DNA of 64,000 nt from Chitinophaga arvensicola (GTDB taxonomy: Bacteria > Bacteroidota > Bacteroidia > Chitinophagales > Chitinophagaceae), in contig NZ_FOJG01000002.1 of the NCBI RefSeq assembly GCF_900110835.1, positions 2,944,556 through 3,008,555 on the forward strand, read 5' to 3'. This document shows positions 27,401 to 36,731 of this stretch, piece by piece. A program made the translations under genes and the position numbers. Every line of letters starts with the position of its first letter. The stretch's first letter is position 1. The notes beneath the pieces are model-generated. The model was not told the origin of the DNA, searched no databases, and saw nothing but the letters and a program-made list of their open reading frames with translations.

Positions 27401-27575
27401 TAACTCCTACCAGCGCTACCCCCTGATCGTCAGTTACCTTACCCGTAACGACGACTTCTGTGGAGGCAGCATGGGTTAGCTGTGGGGCAAAAAGCAGCAA
27501 TACCGTGAGTTGCAGGCATAGGCCGGCCGGTATTACTATCCGGATAAAATCGCGGATGCGTAATTGTTTTTTCAT
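24402..27575 (-). CDS. SusC/RagA-family TonB-dependent transporter
   Basis: A 1057-residue outer-membrane transporter. After a signal peptide (about 1-37) comes a carboxypeptidase regulatory-like beta domain (VTGKVTDDQGVALVGVTISIKG, about 45-120), the TonB box region (GEVIVVGYGTQKKE), the plug domain (about 130-235, with ISVLKDASAAIYGVRAANGV) and the 22-strand barrel ending in Phe (NVGLNFTF). It imports oligosaccharides with SusD, powered by TonB-ExbBD. It lies downstream of the GH127 gene in the same operon (gap about 75 b). Confidence 0.96.
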   Translation of the reverse strand: MKKQLRIRDFIRIVIPAGLCLQLTVLLLFAPQLTHAASTEVVVTGKVTDDQGVALVGVTISIKGTNKGAATNAAGTYTLSVPDDNAVLVFSFVGFLKQEIPVSGRKVINVKLETDSKGLGEVIVVGYGTQKKESITGAISGVTSKDLERVHASTVSATLAGKIPGVSFRMADGRPGAGANIQIRNFGRALYVIDGIQKDEGQFNNISPNDIESISVLKDASAAIYGVRAANGVVVVTTKRGKMGAPSTINVDAYTGWQNWTRFPKTVNAYEWMLGKADAEMNDENPHTDITKEELEKWKAGTERGYRSFDWYDFIIKKNAPQHSINVNATGGSENINYYLSLTRLDQKSVLGREFDFNRTNIQSNVDAKVAKTVKVGVQINGRIEQRDNPGVPGGDDYWAPRFALFRNRPTERPYANDNPLYPNDIGHNTENWAVQSKAISGYWTEDWRVLQTNFNGAWETPIKGLTLKGMYSYYYADKLMNGHEYTYDTYTYNEATDTYVRTGGSSNPWRERGTHKVLENVLQGQANYNNTFGKHNIGATFVAERIKRRELDVWVHAVPKSNLLPLIQFSDMDTYNDNDWTEARAGYIGRFNYGYADKYFLEIAGRRDGSWKFDPDKRWGFFPSVSAAWRITEEPFFKSWLGHNSILTELKIRASYGELGDDDIGIGAYDYMRGYNYATSTVILDGTVIKGSRDKGVPNNRLSWFTSKIADIGVDYQLWNGKVSGALDFFNRRRSGLRGRKYDVLVPSEIGYNLPDENVNSDGHRGGEFSIAYNGKVNKVDFTVGGNFSYSRSRLISTYKPMFGNSLDHYRSSVEDRWNGIFWGYEAIGQFQSQDEINKYPVNIDGQGNKTLLPGDIIYKDVNGDNVINGLDERPIGYLATGSPTPNPTINFGFNIGVRWKGLDFTADFSGASMYSYSQNWEMKWPYQNGGNLLRQFYDDRWHREDPFDLNSKWIPGKNPPLRFNKGGHSNYNKNSTFWLHNVKYLRLRTMELGYTIPQQVLDRIHFKKVRVYVNTYNLFSIDNVHNLGIEPEIIDENGLQYPQNKLVNVGLNFTF

Positions 27576-27650
27576 AACATGATTTTGTGGGTCTGACTAA
27601 AAATCGGTCTTACATAGCTGTTCTTTTGGTTGATGTACTTATGCTATCGT

Positions 27651-29708
27651 TTATTTTACTACGGGAAATGCTACAATTCTTACTTTGGTGCAACCATAAG
27701 GCACCAGGGTGATCGGGGTTTCCTGATCATTAACTTTACCTTTATAAATACCGTTCCGGTCGGTTACCGGCTGCGGTGCTACATCGTCTACTAATTTCCA
27801 TTCGGGGATCTGCTTACCGGTGGTGGTAATACGGATGGGGGCATGGGCCAGATTCCATACAAACGTATCTGTTACGGGTTTCACCACACTTACCTGCAGG
27901 TATTTTGCCGGGTCCCGGATCACTTTTTCAGGCAGGCCGTAATTCCATGCGTCTTTGGGATACACGCTGAAATAATCGCCTTCCACTTCATCGTGGCCTT
28001 TTTCCCATTGCTCTTCTAACTTCAGCGCATATACAAGCGGACCTCTTTCCACAGCGCGTGAATTGCGGCCCCAGTTAGAAGTGCGTAATTGCATGGGCAA
28101 TTGCAGTACCAGTTGATCTTTGTTCTTCCAATTACGTTGTACCGTAATGATCTGCCCACCTTTCGCAGTGCGTAGTTTTTCTCCGTTGATCAGCACCGTG
28201 GCTTCTTCGCACCACTCAGGAATACGCAGCTGCAAAGGGAAAGCTACGGCTTGCTGCATACTGAACTGAAAACGCACCTGGTCTTCAAACGGATAACCGG
28301 TGGCTTCTTTGATCGTTACCGGTGTGTTGGTGGCGCCCACTTTGGCTGTTACTTCATTCGGGCTATAAGTCAGGGCAGCCAGGCCATTGCCGGCGGCGCC
28401 ATACCAGAGGTGCGAGGTAAATTTTGTCCAACCCTGATGCATATTAGCGAGGCAACAGGTATAGCCGGCACGCATACCCAGTACGTTATTCATTTCCCGC
28501 TCAAAGGGCAGGGAAAAATTGAATACGCCTCTTTTGATATTCACCTGGTTGGCAATCTGGAAATATTGTTTGTTGTTATAATCGTCTGTCGTCTGTGTTG
28601 GCAGTGCGTTAAAGGTCATACGTTCCAGTGCTTCCATGTATCGCGGATCACCGGTGATGGCGATGATCTCTTCCAGTGAAAACATGGCTTCCACTACGGC
28701 ACATAATTCAGTGCCTTGCGTAGGTGCATTACCGTGAAGATCTTCGTCGGCAGAAAAAATGCCCATGGGCAAACCATGCAGGTGCATCAGATCGGCGAAG
28801 CCGGTGTGTAAATCCTCCAGGTATTTTTTATTGCCGGTGAACTGATAGTTAATCACGGGATCTTTCAGTCCCATGGCTACGTTTACACCATGACGGCGCA
28901 TCCAGTGCTGATCATTCTGCTGTGCGGCAGCGTCAATCACCCAGCTTCGGTTGCCCAACCAGTCGCTCCAGGTAAAGGCCTGTGATTGAATCAGGGCAGG
29001 TAATTCCAGCAGTTGCTTATCTTTCGTAATACTATACAGCCATTGTGCCACCATCACATTATCTGCTCCACGGGAGGTGGCCCACTCGGTCCATTTACCC
29101 AGCGGACAGGTTTTTAATGCCTGTAGCTGATAGTGAAAATACCGCGTCATAAAAGGTAAAACACGGGAATCATTTGTGGCCGTATAATATTGCTGCAGTA
29201 CTTTCAGCATCACCATTTTTGGCCACCAGTCTTCTCCATCGGCGACATTATTCAGTCCTACCGGCGTATTCTTTTCCCTTTCAGTTTTTGAGACAGGCCC
29301 AAAATAACCGGAGGGTCGCTGGTGGTCCAGGGTCCAGTTGATGTAGCGGAGTACTTTATCTTTTAATATTTTATCATCGAGCAGGTAAGCCAGGGGTACC
29401 GCGCCATCCAGCCAGTAGGGGGTTTCTTCTCCGCCATCGCCTTTGCCGCCTAACCAGCCATTGTCGTTCTTTACCCTGTCATATACTTCATCGAGATGAC
29501 CGGTGGTACCATCGCGCATGATCTGCAACTGGTGCAGCAGCCAGCCTTGTGGCTTTACTGCGCCCAACGGCAATGCGCGATACACCGGTGCTACAAAAGT
29601 ATTGGTATCTGCCTGGTTGCCTGGCGGATGCGGGTGTGCATCCGCCGGCATAAGACCAGCAAAAAAAGAAGAAAGTAATAATAAGCCAAACGACTTCCGT
29701 CTTTTCAT
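27651..29708 (-). CDS. GH127 beta-L-arabinofuranosidase-type hydrolase
   Basis: A 685-residue secreted enzyme (signal peptide about 1-24) of the former DUF1680 family. In characterised GH127 enzymes a zinc held by one Glu and three Cys supports a cysteine nucleophile. The matching residues are visible: ELC near residues 333-335 and CC in AGYTCCLAN near 416-417. Members release beta-L-arabinofuranose, or other sugars in some subfamilies. The gene starts three bases after the GH2 stop and precedes susC, so it is part of the operon. Confidence 0.9.
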   Translation of the reverse strand: MKRRKSFGLLLLSSFFAGLMPADAHPHPPGNQADTNTFVAPVYRALPLGAVKPQGWLLHQLQIMRDGTTGHLDEVYDRVKNDNGWLGGKGDGGEETPYWLDGAVPLAYLLDDKILKDKVLRYINWTLDHQRPSGYFGPVSKTEREKNTPVGLNNVADGEDWWPKMVMLKVLQQYYTATNDSRVLPFMTRYFHYQLQALKTCPLGKWTEWATSRGADNVMVAQWLYSITKDKQLLELPALIQSQAFTWSDWLGNRSWVIDAAAQQNDQHWMRRHGVNVAMGLKDPVINYQFTGNKKYLEDLHTGFADLMHLHGLPMGIFSADEDLHGNAPTQGTELCAVVEAMFSLEEIIAITGDPRYMEALERMTFNALPTQTTDDYNNKQYFQIANQVNIKRGVFNFSLPFEREMNNVLGMRAGYTCCLANMHQGWTKFTSHLWYGAAGNGLAALTYSPNEVTAKVGATNTPVTIKEATGYPFEDQVRFQFSMQQAVAFPLQLRIPEWCEEATVLINGEKLRTAKGGQIITVQRNWKNKDQLVLQLPMQLRTSNWGRNSRAVERGPLVYALKLEEQWEKGHDEVEGDYFSVYPKDAWNYGLPEKVIRDPAKYLQVSVVKPVTDTFVWNLAHAPIRITTTGKQIPEWKLVDDVAPQPVTDRNGIYKGKVNDQETPITLVPYGCTKVRIVAFPVVK

Positions 29709-29710
29709 CC

Positions 29711-31561
29711 TTATGGTTTTAGATTGACCAGTGCAGGGTTATATAATTTCTGATGGATCTCTTTCAGTTTTTCCAGCGGCATCTTCTGCACTTTTCTGTC
29801 GTACGTCATCAGGCCATTGGTTTCCACTTCCACATCCGTGGTTTGTGTGTATACAGCAGCGGATAATCCTTGTTTGATCAGGGTTTCCAGTCTGTCGGTG
29901 AAACCGCTGTAACGTTTGAAAAGATCTTCTGCATTCTTGAAACTCTGGTAGCCCCAGTTATCTTTCTGTTGCCATATGTGGCCATCTACCGGCAATCCGA
30001 GTCCGCCGAATTCACCTAATACAATAGCGCGCTTATCGCCATACACTGCCGGATCCGGCATAGCTGGTTCAGGATAGTTATGCAGATCGATGATATGCCC
30101 CACCGCTACAAAGTTGCCACCACTGGCCGTGTTCACGAGGCGGGAAGGATCTTTCTCCCGGGTGAATACCGCAATTTCCACGGTTTTGAATTGTCCCCAT
30201 GCTTCATTGAAGGGCGTCCATACTACGATAGAAGGAAAGTTGTATAACTGATCAATAATAGCGCTCCACTCTTTACGGTAGTAGGCTTCTGATTCAGGAG
30301 AACGGTTTTGATCTGTACCACGGTCAATTACACCAGGACGTGGTTCCCAGCCGTTGCCCAGGTCGCCGCTCGGCATATCCTGCCATACCAGCATACCCAT
30401 CTGATCGCAATAGTAATACCAACGGGCAGGTTCTACTTTGATGTGTTTGCGTATCATGTTAAAGCCCATTGCCTTTGTTTGTGCAATATCAAATTTCAGG
30501 GCTTCATCTGTTGGAGCGGTATATAGTCCGTCAGGCCACCAGCCCTGATCGAGCGGGCCATACTGGAACACAAATTTATTGTTCAGCAACATACGCACGA
30601 TACCATTGGCATCTCTGCCGATGGATGATTTACGCATAGCGAAATAGCTCTTTACTTCGTCGATCACTTTTCCTTTTCGTGTAACCGTTACTGTAAGATT
30701 ATAGAGGAAAGGATTTTCGGGCGACCATAATTTAGGTGAAGCTATTTTCAGTCGGGCGTTTTCCCCGCTGACAGTACCTTCTGCTACTTTGATGGCGCCA
30801 TCGAAAGCGGTTACTTTTACTTCATCACCGGGCTTCGCATTCTCTACCTTAGCAGCCACCGTTAATGTTTGCTGATCGATATCCGGTGTTTGTTTGGTAG
30901 ATGCGATATAAGTATCTGCTACTGCTTCTATCCATACTGTTTGCCAGATGCCTGTTACGGGGGTATACCAGATACCTTCCGGTTTCTTTACCTGCTTGCC
31001 TCTTGGCTGCGGACCTTCATCGGTGGGGTCCCATACTTTTACCACAATGTCCTGTTTGCCTTTTTTCAGCAGGGAAGTGATATCAAGACTAAATGGATCA
31101 AAGCCACCTTCATGACTACCGGCTTCTTTGCCATTCACGTATACAGTAGTACGCCAGTCGGACGCTCCAAAATGTAACAGGATCTTTTTACCCTGCATGC
31201 CGGAAGGCAGCGTCAGGGAAGTGTTGTACCAGAGTACATTGTCTTTGCCCACATTACGGCCAACGCCGGAGAGCGCAGATTCTACGGCAAAGGGTACCAG
31301 TATTTTGCCGTCCCAGCTGGCAGGCTGACTTTCCTCTTTTCCTTTGATCGCATAGTTCCACAAACCATTCAGGTTTTTCCAGTTGTCACGCACCATCTGC
31401 GGGCGCGGATATTCCGGCAATACGGCGGTAGGGGATACTTTCTCACTCCAGGAAGTGGTAATCTTTCCCGGTACTACTTTCCAGTCTTGCTGCTGCTGTG
31501 CCAATGCTGTACTGGCGCTAAATCCAACAGCCAGCGCCAAAATCAGGTACTTCTTTTTCAT
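29711..31561 (-). CDS. GH2 family glycoside hydrolase
   Basis: A protein of about 616 residues. I take the start MKKKYLILALAVGF at 31561 because it gives a clean signal peptide (to about 23, TALAQ) and avoids overlap with the GH43 gene. Order: N-terminal jelly-roll sugar-binding domain, immunoglobulin-like domain, TIM barrel. Catalytic acid/base Glu lies in PFNEAWGQ (about 453) and nucleophile Glu in LGEFGG (about 517). GH2 includes beta-galactosidases, beta-mannosidases and beta-glucuronidases; the exact activity cannot be told. Confidence 0.9.
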   Translation of the reverse strand: MKKKYLILALAVGFSASTALAQQQQDWKVVPGKITTSWSEKVSPTAVLPEYPRPQMVRDNWKNLNGLWNYAIKGKEESQPASWDGKILVPFAVESALSGVGRNVGKDNVLWYNTSLTLPSGMQGKKILLHFGASDWRTTVYVNGKEAGSHEGGFDPFSLDITSLLKKGKQDIVVKVWDPTDEGPQPRGKQVKKPEGIWYTPVTGIWQTVWIEAVADTYIASTKQTPDIDQQTLTVAAKVENAKPGDEVKVTAFDGAIKVAEGTVSGENARLKIASPKLWSPENPFLYNLTVTVTRKGKVIDEVKSYFAMRKSSIGRDANGIVRMLLNNKFVFQYGPLDQGWWPDGLYTAPTDEALKFDIAQTKAMGFNMIRKHIKVEPARWYYYCDQMGMLVWQDMPSGDLGNGWEPRPGVIDRGTDQNRSPESEAYYRKEWSAIIDQLYNFPSIVVWTPFNEAWGQFKTVEIAVFTREKDPSRLVNTASGGNFVAVGHIIDLHNYPEPAMPDPAVYGDKRAIVLGEFGGLGLPVDGHIWQQKDNWGYQSFKNAEDLFKRYSGFTDRLETLIKQGLSAAVYTQTTDVEVETNGLMTYDRKVQKMPLEKLKEIHQKLYNPALVNLKP

Positions 31562-31580
31562 ATATATACTTAAAGTGATT

Positions 31581-32603
31581 TTATTCTCCTGAAGGACGGG
31601 CAACCGGTATATTTATTTTTACCGGTTCTCCGAAGAATGGTGTACCATCTGCACTCCATGCTACCTTTTGCATCCTTGGATTGCGCAGGTTGCCGCAGCC
31701 TTGTCCGGCTTTGGAGTTGGCGTGATAGATGATCCAGTCTTCCTTTCCATCCGGTGATTTAAAAAAGCCGTTATGTCCCGGTGCAAAAGCGCCATTCTCC
31801 GGCCTGCTCTGCAACACGGGCTCCGGTGATTTCGTCCAGCTTGCCGCTAACAACGGATCTGCGCCGGGATGCAGTGTCATCATACCAAGGGTATAATTTT
31901 CTGTCCAGCAACCGCAGGCGGAGAAGATAAGAAATATTGCTCCTTTTGCATTCCGTAAAATTTCTGGTCCTTCATTTACCCCATTCTGCTCCCATGGATA
32001 GGTGGGCGCTGCGATTTCCACTTTTTCGGTAGCCAGCGTCCACGGATTTTTCATAAGGGAAATATATAGCCGTTGTATAGCGTCTTTGCCGTTATGTCCG
32101 CTCCAGATGAAATATTGCTTGCCCTTATGGGAAAACACGGTACCATCAATGGCAAAATGTGAAGGATGTACGGGATCGGTGATTTGTCCCTTATCTGTCC
32201 AGGTGCCGGTGGTAGGATCAGCAGCGGTATTTTCCAGTACAAAAGAATGCTGCGGATGAATGCTGTCTGATGAGCCGGCGGTATAATACACATACCATTT
32301 GCCCTGGATACGGTGCAGTTCAGGCGCCCATATATCCCTGGCATTCGGTCCTTTTGCAGGCGGTGTCCAGATAACGGTTTGTTGTGATGCCCCCAGGTCT
32401 GACATGCTCTTTGTTTTGCGCATTACCAGGTTATGGCCCGTGGTATGCATGTAATAGTACATACCCTTATATTGTATCACCCAGGGATCAGGTCCTGTGC
32501 TCAGCAACGGATTGGTAAACGTACCGGTTGTATCTGCCGACGCGTAACAGGCCCCTTTGATGAACAGTAAGAATAATAGGGAAAGTAGTTGGCTACTTTT
32601 CAT
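31581..32603 (-). CDS. GH43 family glycoside hydrolase (arabinofuranosidase type)
   Basis: A 340-residue secreted five-bladed propeller enzyme (signal peptide about 1-23) and the first gene of the PUL operon. The three acidic residues of GH43 are visible: D39 (GPDPW, base), D153 (FAIDG, pKa modulator) and E211 (NEGPE, acid). The WAPELHRIQGKWYVYYTA block is typical. GH43 enzymes are mostly alpha-L-arabinofuranosidases or beta-xylosidases. The company of GH127 favours an arabinose-rich substrate. The sensor kinase gene is divergent, 199 bases away. Confidence 0.92.
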   Translation of the reverse strand: MKSSQLLSLLFLLFIKGACYASADTTGTFTNPLLSTGPDPWVIQYKGMYYYMHTTGHNLVMRKTKSMSDLGASQQTVIWTPPAKGPNARDIWAPELHRIQGKWYVYYTAGSSDSIHPQHSFVLENTAADPTTGTWTDKGQITDPVHPSHFAIDGTVFSHKGKQYFIWSGHNGKDAIQRLYISLMKNPWTLATEKVEIAAPTYPWEQNGVNEGPEILRNAKGAIFLIFSACGCWTENYTLGMMTLHPGADPLLAASWTKSPEPVLQSRPENGAFAPGHNGFFKSPDGKEDWIIYHANSKAGQGCGNLRNPRMQKVAWSADGTPFFGEPVKINIPVARPSGE

Positions 32604-32802
32604 AACATGGGTTTAAAATTGGCTTATTTAAGTGTACATTTCACGCTTAAAATGCTTTTCCAAAGAAAGGCTATACTTGCAATAGTTGTTTGTCCATTTA
32701 TCTCAATTTTTCTCGATTTTGTATCATTTTGCCTTTTAGTGGGCCAGTACTGACTTTTAGCAGAAAAACGATTAGTTTTAAGGTTTCCACAGAAATGAAT
32801 AT

Positions 32803-35800
32803 ATGCCAAAAGCGCGACACTATATATTGTTGGTATTGCTGCAGTTGAGTCAGTTGGTATATGGCCAGTCGCCCGGTTTTGTACACTACCAGGTAGAAGA
32901 CGGGTTATCCCATAATGCCGTGCTGTGTACGCTACAGGATCAGCAGGGCTTCCTGTGGTTTGGCACCATGTACGGACTAAACCGGTTCGATGGCTATACC
33001 TTCCGGGTATTCCGCCGCACAGAGCAGCCGGGGAGCCTGGGAGGCAATGCCATCGTCTGTTTATTCCAGGACGACAATGGCTTGTTGTATGTAGGTACAG
33101 ACAGAGGGGTGTATGTATATAATCCGCGCAATGAACAGTTTCATGAACTAAACAAAAAGCTGGATGGGGAAATCCGCTCAATTGCGAAAGACCGTCAGGA
33201 AAATATCTGGATGATCTCCGGCGGAAGGATATTCCGTTACCAGGCTGCCACTGATAGTTTACAGGAGGTACCGGGCTTTCCCGACCCCACGTACAACGGG
33301 GTGGACAATGACGGGAACGTGTGGTTCTCATCTGCCGGAGGCAACATGGGCGTTTATCAGCCACAGAAAAACAACTTTGCCAGCTATTCTCTTTTTTCGC
33401 ATTCTCCAACACCCAATTCCAGGGGCATACAGAAAATTGTGCCTATGGGAAAGGATAGTATCTGGGTGTGTACCACCGGTCAGGGGTTGAAATTATTTAA
33501 TACCCGTACCCGTGATTATGAAGATGTATTTAGCAAAGATGCAGCAGGGATAGAACTGTATACCCGTGACATCATTCAACGGAATAATGACGAGTACTGG
33601 ATAGCCTCGGAGTCAGGTATCTATATTTATCAGCGGAAAGATGGCAAATACATCAACCTGAAAAAAAATTATGATGATCCTTACTCTGTTTCAGACAATG
33701 CCGTTTATAATTTTTTTAAAGATAAGGAAGGCGGCATCTGGGTGGGCACTTACTTTGGAGGCATCAATTACTTCCCGCAACCGTATACCTATTTTGAAAA
33801 AATGTTCCCGAAAACAGGGGCTCCTTCGCTGAGTGGGAATGCGGTGCGAGAAATTCATGCCGACAAATACGGGCATCTCTGGATAGGTACGGAAGATGGC
33901 GGACTGAATAAATTCACACCGGCAACGGGCAGCTTTACCAACATCAAACCTTTGCCGGCGCCGGCAGTTGGCTTATCCCATACTAACCTGCATGGCCTGC
34001 TGGTAACAGGTGATTCGCTGTGGATAGGTACTTTCGAACATGGCCTGGATGTGATGGATATCCGCACCGGAAAATTTGTCCGGCATTATGCCGCAGGCAA
34101 CGGACCACATGAACTGCGCAGCGGCTTTATCTACTCCCTGTTACAAACCCGGAATGGCGATATCATCGTGTCTACCACCAGGGGCGTATTTAAGTATAAC
34201 CGTTCCCGTGATGATTTTGATCCGGTCACCGAAGTGCCCTATTATATTTTTTATACCGCTGCTTTTGAAGACCGTGATGGTACTATCTGGATGGGAACTA
34301 TCCGGGATGGACTTTACTACTACAACCCGCATACCGGTAAAAAAGGCGTATATCTCCATGATGCTGCGAAGCCGGGGAGTATCAGTAACAACCGCGTAAA
34401 CAGTATTTTTGAAGACAGCCGGCACCGGCTGTGGCTCGCAACAGACGATGGCCTTTGCCTCTTTAATCCGAAGCAGCAAAACTTTACTACATATTCCCTG
34501 CGGCATGGCTTCCAGAGCAATATGATGTTCAGTATACTGGAAGACCGCACCGACCGCCTTTGGGTAACCACCTCCAAAGGACTGGCCTGTTTTACTCCGG
34601 CCACGGAGAACGCGGTCGTATATACGAAAGCAAGCGGATTACTCAATGATCAGTTCAACTATAACTCCGCTTACAAAGATAGCAGCGGCAATATGTATTT
34701 CGGCAGCGTAAAAGGAATGATCCGGTTTAACCCCGGAAAGTTTATACGTAACAGTTATCTGCCACCGGTATACATCACGGGCTTCCAGGTGTATAACCGC
34801 GAAGCCATGGTAGGAGATATCCTGAAAAAATCCATTTCACAGACAGATACTATTGTATTGTCGCATGACCAGTCGTCGTTCAGTATTGACTTTGCCGCGC
34901 TGAGTTATACATCCCCCGAGATGACGGCTTATGCCTATAAAATGGAGGGGCTGGATCGTGACTGGACCTACCTGGAAACCAACCGCAAAGCCTTCTTCAC
35001 GAAATTATCTCCGGGCACCTACCACTTTATGGTAAAATCGGCCAGCAGCGGCGGCAACTGGAGCCTTACGCCAAAAGTGCTGACCATTATTATTCTGCCG
35101 CCTTTCTGGGCAAGCTACTGGGCATATGCCGCCTATGCACTATTGCTTTGCAGTATTGCGTATATCGTTATCCGTTATTACCATCAGCGCGCGCTGTTGA
35201 AACAGAAGCGGCAACTGCAATTGCTGGAACACGAAAAAGAAAAAGAAATTTACCAGGCTAAAATTGAATTCTTCACCCATCTGGCACATGAGATCCGTAC
35301 GCCGCTGACGCTGATCAAAGGCCCGATGGAAAAGGTAATCCGTAAATCGGATGAAGTGCCGCAGATCCAGAAAAACCTGCGTATCATGGAACGTAATACA
35401 GACCGGCTATTGGAACTGACGAACCAGTTGCTCGATTTCCGCAAAACAGAAATACATGGTTTCAGTCTGAATTTTGTACGCACCGATATCTCCGAATTGC
35501 TGAAAGAAAATCACCTGCGCTTTACACCGGCAGCGGAGCAGCAGAACATCCGTTTCAAAATTGAACTATCGGTCCTGCATTTCTTTGCTTATGTAGATGG
35601 GGAAGCCCTGCACAAAATACTGGGCAACCTGCTCAACAACGCCATCCGCTATGCCGCCACCAGAGCTTCGGTACACCTGTTGCCCGTAACAGAAAACGAT
35701 ACTACCTTTACCATCCTGGTAAAAAATGATGGCTATATTATTCCAGCGGAGATGAAAGAAAAAGTATTCGAACCCTTTTTCCGGGCAAAGGCCACGGCGG

Positions 35801-35970
35801 AGAAATCCGGCACCGGTATTGGCTTATCGCTGTCGAGATCATTAACGTTGCTGCATAAGGGCCGGCTGGAACTATTGCCCACCGATGGAACATTCAATAT
35901 ATTTTCACTTACTTTACCTGTTCACCAGGAAATAGAATTTAATCTGAGCAAATGGAAAACAAACCGCTGA
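32803..35970 (+). CDS. Two-component sensor kinase with propeller domain (kinase half of a split hybrid regulator)
   Basis: A 1055-residue protein. Signal peptide (about 1-20), two periplasmic seven-bladed-type propeller regions made of reg_prop repeats (DGLSHNAVLCTLQDQQGFLWFGT and many WxG repeats, about 25-680), a Y_Y_Y domain (about 690-765), a membrane helix (about 770-795), the HisKA domain with phospho-acceptor H829 (LAHEIRTP) and the HATPase domain (NNAIRYA, GTGIGLSLS) to the end. It would sense a glycan fragment in the periplasm and control the divergent PUL. Unlike the usual Bacteroidota hybrid (HTCS), the receiver and AraC domains are in the next gene, which overlaps by 19 bases in another frame. 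Confidence 0.93.
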   Translation: MPKARHYILLVLLQLSQLVYGQSPGFVHYQVEDGLSHNAVLCTLQDQQGFLWFGTMYGLNRFDGYTFRVFRRTEQPGSLGGNAIVCLFQDDNGLLYVGTDRGVYVYNPRNEQFHELNKKLDGEIRSIAKDRQENIWMISGGRIFRYQAATDSLQEVPGFPDPTYNGVDNDGNVWFSSAGGNMGVYQPQKNNFASYSLFSHSPTPNSRGIQKIVPMGKDSIWVCTTGQGLKLFNTRTRDYEDVFSKDAAGIELYTRDIIQRNNDEYWIASESGIYIYQRKDGKYINLKKNYDDPYSVSDNAVYNFFKDKEGGIWVGTYFGGINYFPQPYTYFEKMFPKTGAPSLSGNAVREIHADKYGHLWIGTEDGGLNKFTPATGSFTNIKPLPAPAVGLSHTNLHGLLVTGDSLWIGTFEHGLDVMDIRTGKFVRHYAAGNGPHELRSGFIYSLLQTRNGDIIVSTTRGVFKYNRSRDDFDPVTEVPYYIFYTAAFEDRDGTIWMGTIRDGLYYYNPHTGKKGVYLHDAAKPGSISNNRVNSIFEDSRHRLWLATDDGLCLFNPKQQNFTTYSLRHGFQSNMMFSILEDRTDRLWVTTSKGLACFTPATENAVVYTKASGLLNDQFNYNSAYKDSSGNMYFGSVKGMIRFNPGKFIRNSYLPPVYITGFQVYNREAMVGDILKKSISQTDTIVLSHDQSSFSIDFAALSYTSPEMTAYAYKMEGLDRDWTYLETNRKAFFTKLSPGTYHFMVKSASSGGNWSLTPKVLTIIILPPFWASYWAYAAYALLLCSIAYIVIRYYHQRALLKQKRQLQLLEHEKEKEIYQAKIEFFTHLAHEIRTPLTLIKGPMEKVIRKSDEVPQIQKNLRIMERNTDRLLELTNQLLDFRKTEIHGFSLNFVRTDISELLKENHLRFTPAAEQQNIRFKIELSVLHFFAYVDGEALHKILGNLLNNAIRYAATRASVHLLPVTENDTTFTILVKNDGYIIPAEMKEKVFEPFFRAKATAEKSGTGIGLSLSRSLTLLHKGRLELLPTDGTFNIFSLTLPVHQEIEFNLSKWKTNR

Positions 35971-36731
35971 TACTACTGGTAGACGACAATGAAGAAATTC
36001 TTTCCTTTATTGCCGACGACCTGGAAGATAAATACAAGATCCTCACTGCGCGCGATGGACAGGCTGCCCTGCAACTGCTGCAGGAGCATCCGGTGCAGCT
36101 GGTGATCAGCGATGTGATGATGCCGGTAATGGATGGCTTCGAGCTATGCCGCGTCATTAAATCTGATTTTGTTTCCAGTCATATTCCCGTGATCCTGCTG
36201 ACCGCCCGGAATACCCTGCAATCAAAAATTGAAGGGCTGGAGTTAGGCGCGGATGCCTATATCGAGAAACCGTTTTCGCCGGAATACCTGCAGGTGCAGG
36301 TAGCCAACCTGCTGAGCAACCGGCATAAAATAAAATCCTATTACGCCAGTACCCCGTTGGTACATCTGCGCAGTATGGCCTATACCAGTGCAGACGAACA
36401 GTTTCTTGAAAAACTAAATGAGCTGATTAACCAGCATCTTCATAACATGGACCTCGATGTGGAACAGCTGGCTGATTTTATGAATATGAGCCGTCCTACC
36501 TTTTACCGGAAAATAAAAGCGATCTCTGATCTTACCCCACATGAGCTGATCAATATAGCACGATTAAAAAAAGCGGCTTCCCTGCTATCGACCGGTGCTT
36601 ATAAAATCAATGAAGTGGCGGAGCTGTGTGGATTTGCCTCCCTGACAAATTTTGGAAAAAATTTCCAGAAGCAGTTTGGGATCTTGCCATCAAGATATGT
36701 GGCGCAGATCCAGGCAGAAAAAGACCGGTAA
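35952..36731 (+). CDS. Response regulator with AraC-type output domain
   Basis: A 259-residue regulator: receiver domain 1-~120 with D11/D12, phospho-acceptor D54 (ISDVMMPVMDG) and the conserved Lys in EKPF; AraC helix-turn-helix domain about 150-255. It starts inside the last codons of the kinase gene (19-base overlap) and is in a different frame. Together the two match the domain order of one HTCS protein, so it is the likely direct activator of the PUL operon. It has its own good ATG, so two separate proteins is the simplest reading; a frameshift making a fusion cannot be excluded. Confidence 0.93.
   Translation: MENKPLILLVDDNEEILSFIADDLEDKYKILTARDGQAALQLLQEHPVQLVISDVMMPVMDGFELCRVIKSDFVSSHIPVILLTARNTLQSKIEGLELGADAYIEKPFSPEYLQVQVANLLSNRHKIKSYYASTPLVHLRSMAYTSADEQFLEKLNELINQHLHNMDLDVEQLADFMNMSRPTFYRKIKAISDLTPHELINIARLKKAASLLSTGAYKINEVAELCGFASLTNFGKNFQKQFGILPSRYVAQIQAEKDR

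Noticed and set aside
27600..27650. Separate promoter for susC in the 75-base gap after GH127
   Set aside because: No TAnnTTTG with a proper -33 element on the minus strand; the operon reading is simpler.
32724..32754. TTTG-N19-TGACTTTT as promoter of the sensor kinase gene
   Set aside because: The -7 box would start TG rather than TA and end without G; too weak to list.
35952..35970. Programmed frameshift signal at the kinase/response-regulator overlap
   Set aside because: No canonical slippery heptamer in the right frame, and the second gene has its own good ATG. Kept only as an open question in the finding.
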